Of a stretch of 34,455 nt of DNA, positions 34,207 through 34,455 are shown piece by piece (position 1 is the first letter of the stretch; every line of letters begins with the position of its first letter). This stretch comes from an uncultured Prevotella sp. (GTDB lineage Bacteria; Bacteroidota; Bacteroidia; Bacteroidales; Bacteroidaceae), in assembly GCA_945787895.1 (NCBI GenBank), contig CALZJQ010000014.1, forward strand, positions 1 to 34,455, in the 5' to 3' direction. The notes under the pieces were generated by a model. That model made no database searches. It was not told where the DNA came from and saw only the letters and a program-made list of their open reading frames with translations. The translations under genes were made by a program, and so were the position numbers.

Positions 34207-34256
34207 AAAAAAGGTCTCAATTCCCGAATTTCTGTTTAGGGATTGAGACCTTTCTT
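34207..34256. terminator. Bidirectional rho-independent terminator
   Basis: AAAGGTCTCAATTCCC (34210-34225) pairs with GGGATTGAGACCTTT (34239-34253), with one bulge. Leftward, T-rich sequence follows; rightward, TTTCTTTT follows. It should end the leftward transcript of the T9SS-tailed gene at the window edge. Confidence 0.75.
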
Positions 34257-34270
34257 TTGTGCTTCGTAAA

Positions 34271-34311
34271 GCGGTTCTGACGATTTGTAACGGATGTTTC
34301 GTCAGAACTGC
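34271..34311. other. Second hairpin in the 3' untranslated region
   Basis: GCGGTTCTGACGA (34271-34283) pairs with TCGTCAGAACTGC (34299-34311), 13-bp arms with one wobble and a 15-nt loop. There is no T run, so it is more likely a stabilising 3' hairpin ahead of the true terminator at 34207-34256 than a terminator itself. Confidence 0.55.
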
Positions 34312-34324
34312 CGGGTAGATGCAG

Positions 34325-34455
34325 TTACTTTACAAACTTTTTGCCGTTCCTGCTAATCTGCAGTCCCTTGGTGTTGGCGTTGATGCGCTGACCGAGGGCG
34401 TTGTAGATAGGAGAAACGCTGTCGTCAGCCTTTTCCACTTCATGGATTCCGGTAG
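34325..34455 (-). CDS. C-terminal end of a T9SS-exported protein (runs off the right edge)
   Basis: Only the last 42 codons and a TAA stop (34327-34325) are inside the window. The frame ends SPIYNALGQRINANTKGLQI followed by SRNGKKFVK. This is the short Prevotella-type sorting tail that also ends the protein at 16619-17671 (IYNLQGMRV... NGKKVWFE). Placement of YN-GQR and NGKK motifs is the same in both. The cargo itself, possibly an enzyme, adhesin or protease, lies outside. The TGIHEVEKADD linker before the tail is also typical. Confidence 0.75.
   Translation of the reverse strand, partial: TGIHEVEKADDSVSPIYNALGQRINANTKGLQISRNGKKFVK

Overview
The window looks like chromosomal DNA of a Bacteroidota bacterium, most likely a Prevotellaceae member (Prevotella or a close genus). 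This rests on SusC/SusD-type outer-membrane proteins, an ECF sigma/FecR pair, Bacteroidota-style promoters (TTTG-N19-TAnnTTTG, best before purL), short type IX secretion (T9SS) sorting tails, DUF4843, PKD-like and DUF5686 families, and a Bacteroidota-type myo-inositol-phosphate synthase. The genus is an inference; no 16S or tRNA gene is present.

Layout, left to right. (1) 1-1.9 kb, minus strand: 5' end of purL with a 9-bp repeat array in its leader, then a LysM/M23 cell-wall peptidase. (2) 2.3-5.7 kb, plus strand: a secreted two-module GH43 glycosidase, whose end overlaps the first of two half-size chromate-transporter subunits. (3) 6.2-17.7 kb, plus strand: a self-contained outer-membrane uptake locus: ECF sigma, FecR anti-sigma, SusC receptor with an STN signalling domain, SusD, DUF4843 lipoprotein, PKD-like lipoprotein, TlpA-like thiol-disulfide protein, then a T9SS-tailed secreted protein. 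It contains no glycosidase. (4) 17.9-23.5 kb, minus strand: a polytopic membrane protein (DUF6080-like) and a compact CPA2 antiporter-lolD-cvfB operon. (5) 23.6-29.7 kb, plus strand: asd, dxs, trkA, trkH (amino acid, isoprenoid and potassium housekeeping). (6) 29.8-34.5 kb, minus strand: a DUF5686 outer-membrane protein, myo-inositol-1-phosphate synthase, and the last 42 residues of another T9SS cargo.

The most striking feature is not a gene. Twelve intergenic gaps hold imperfect palindromes built on one plan: a G/T-rich arm of 7- or 8-bp units, a unique core, and an A/C-rich arm that roughly pairs with the first. I sort them into family A (octads of ACGGTTTT type, 4 copies), family B (heptads of GGTTNNN type, 4 copies) and family C (octads of TTGTTGTT type, 4 copies). 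Cores are conserved between copies and occur in both orientations; one A copy has perfect 23-bp terminal inverted repeats. They often sit just behind stop codons and may act as hairpins or terminators, or be small non-autonomous repeats. No transposase, CRISPR array, phage gene, tRNA or rRNA was seen.
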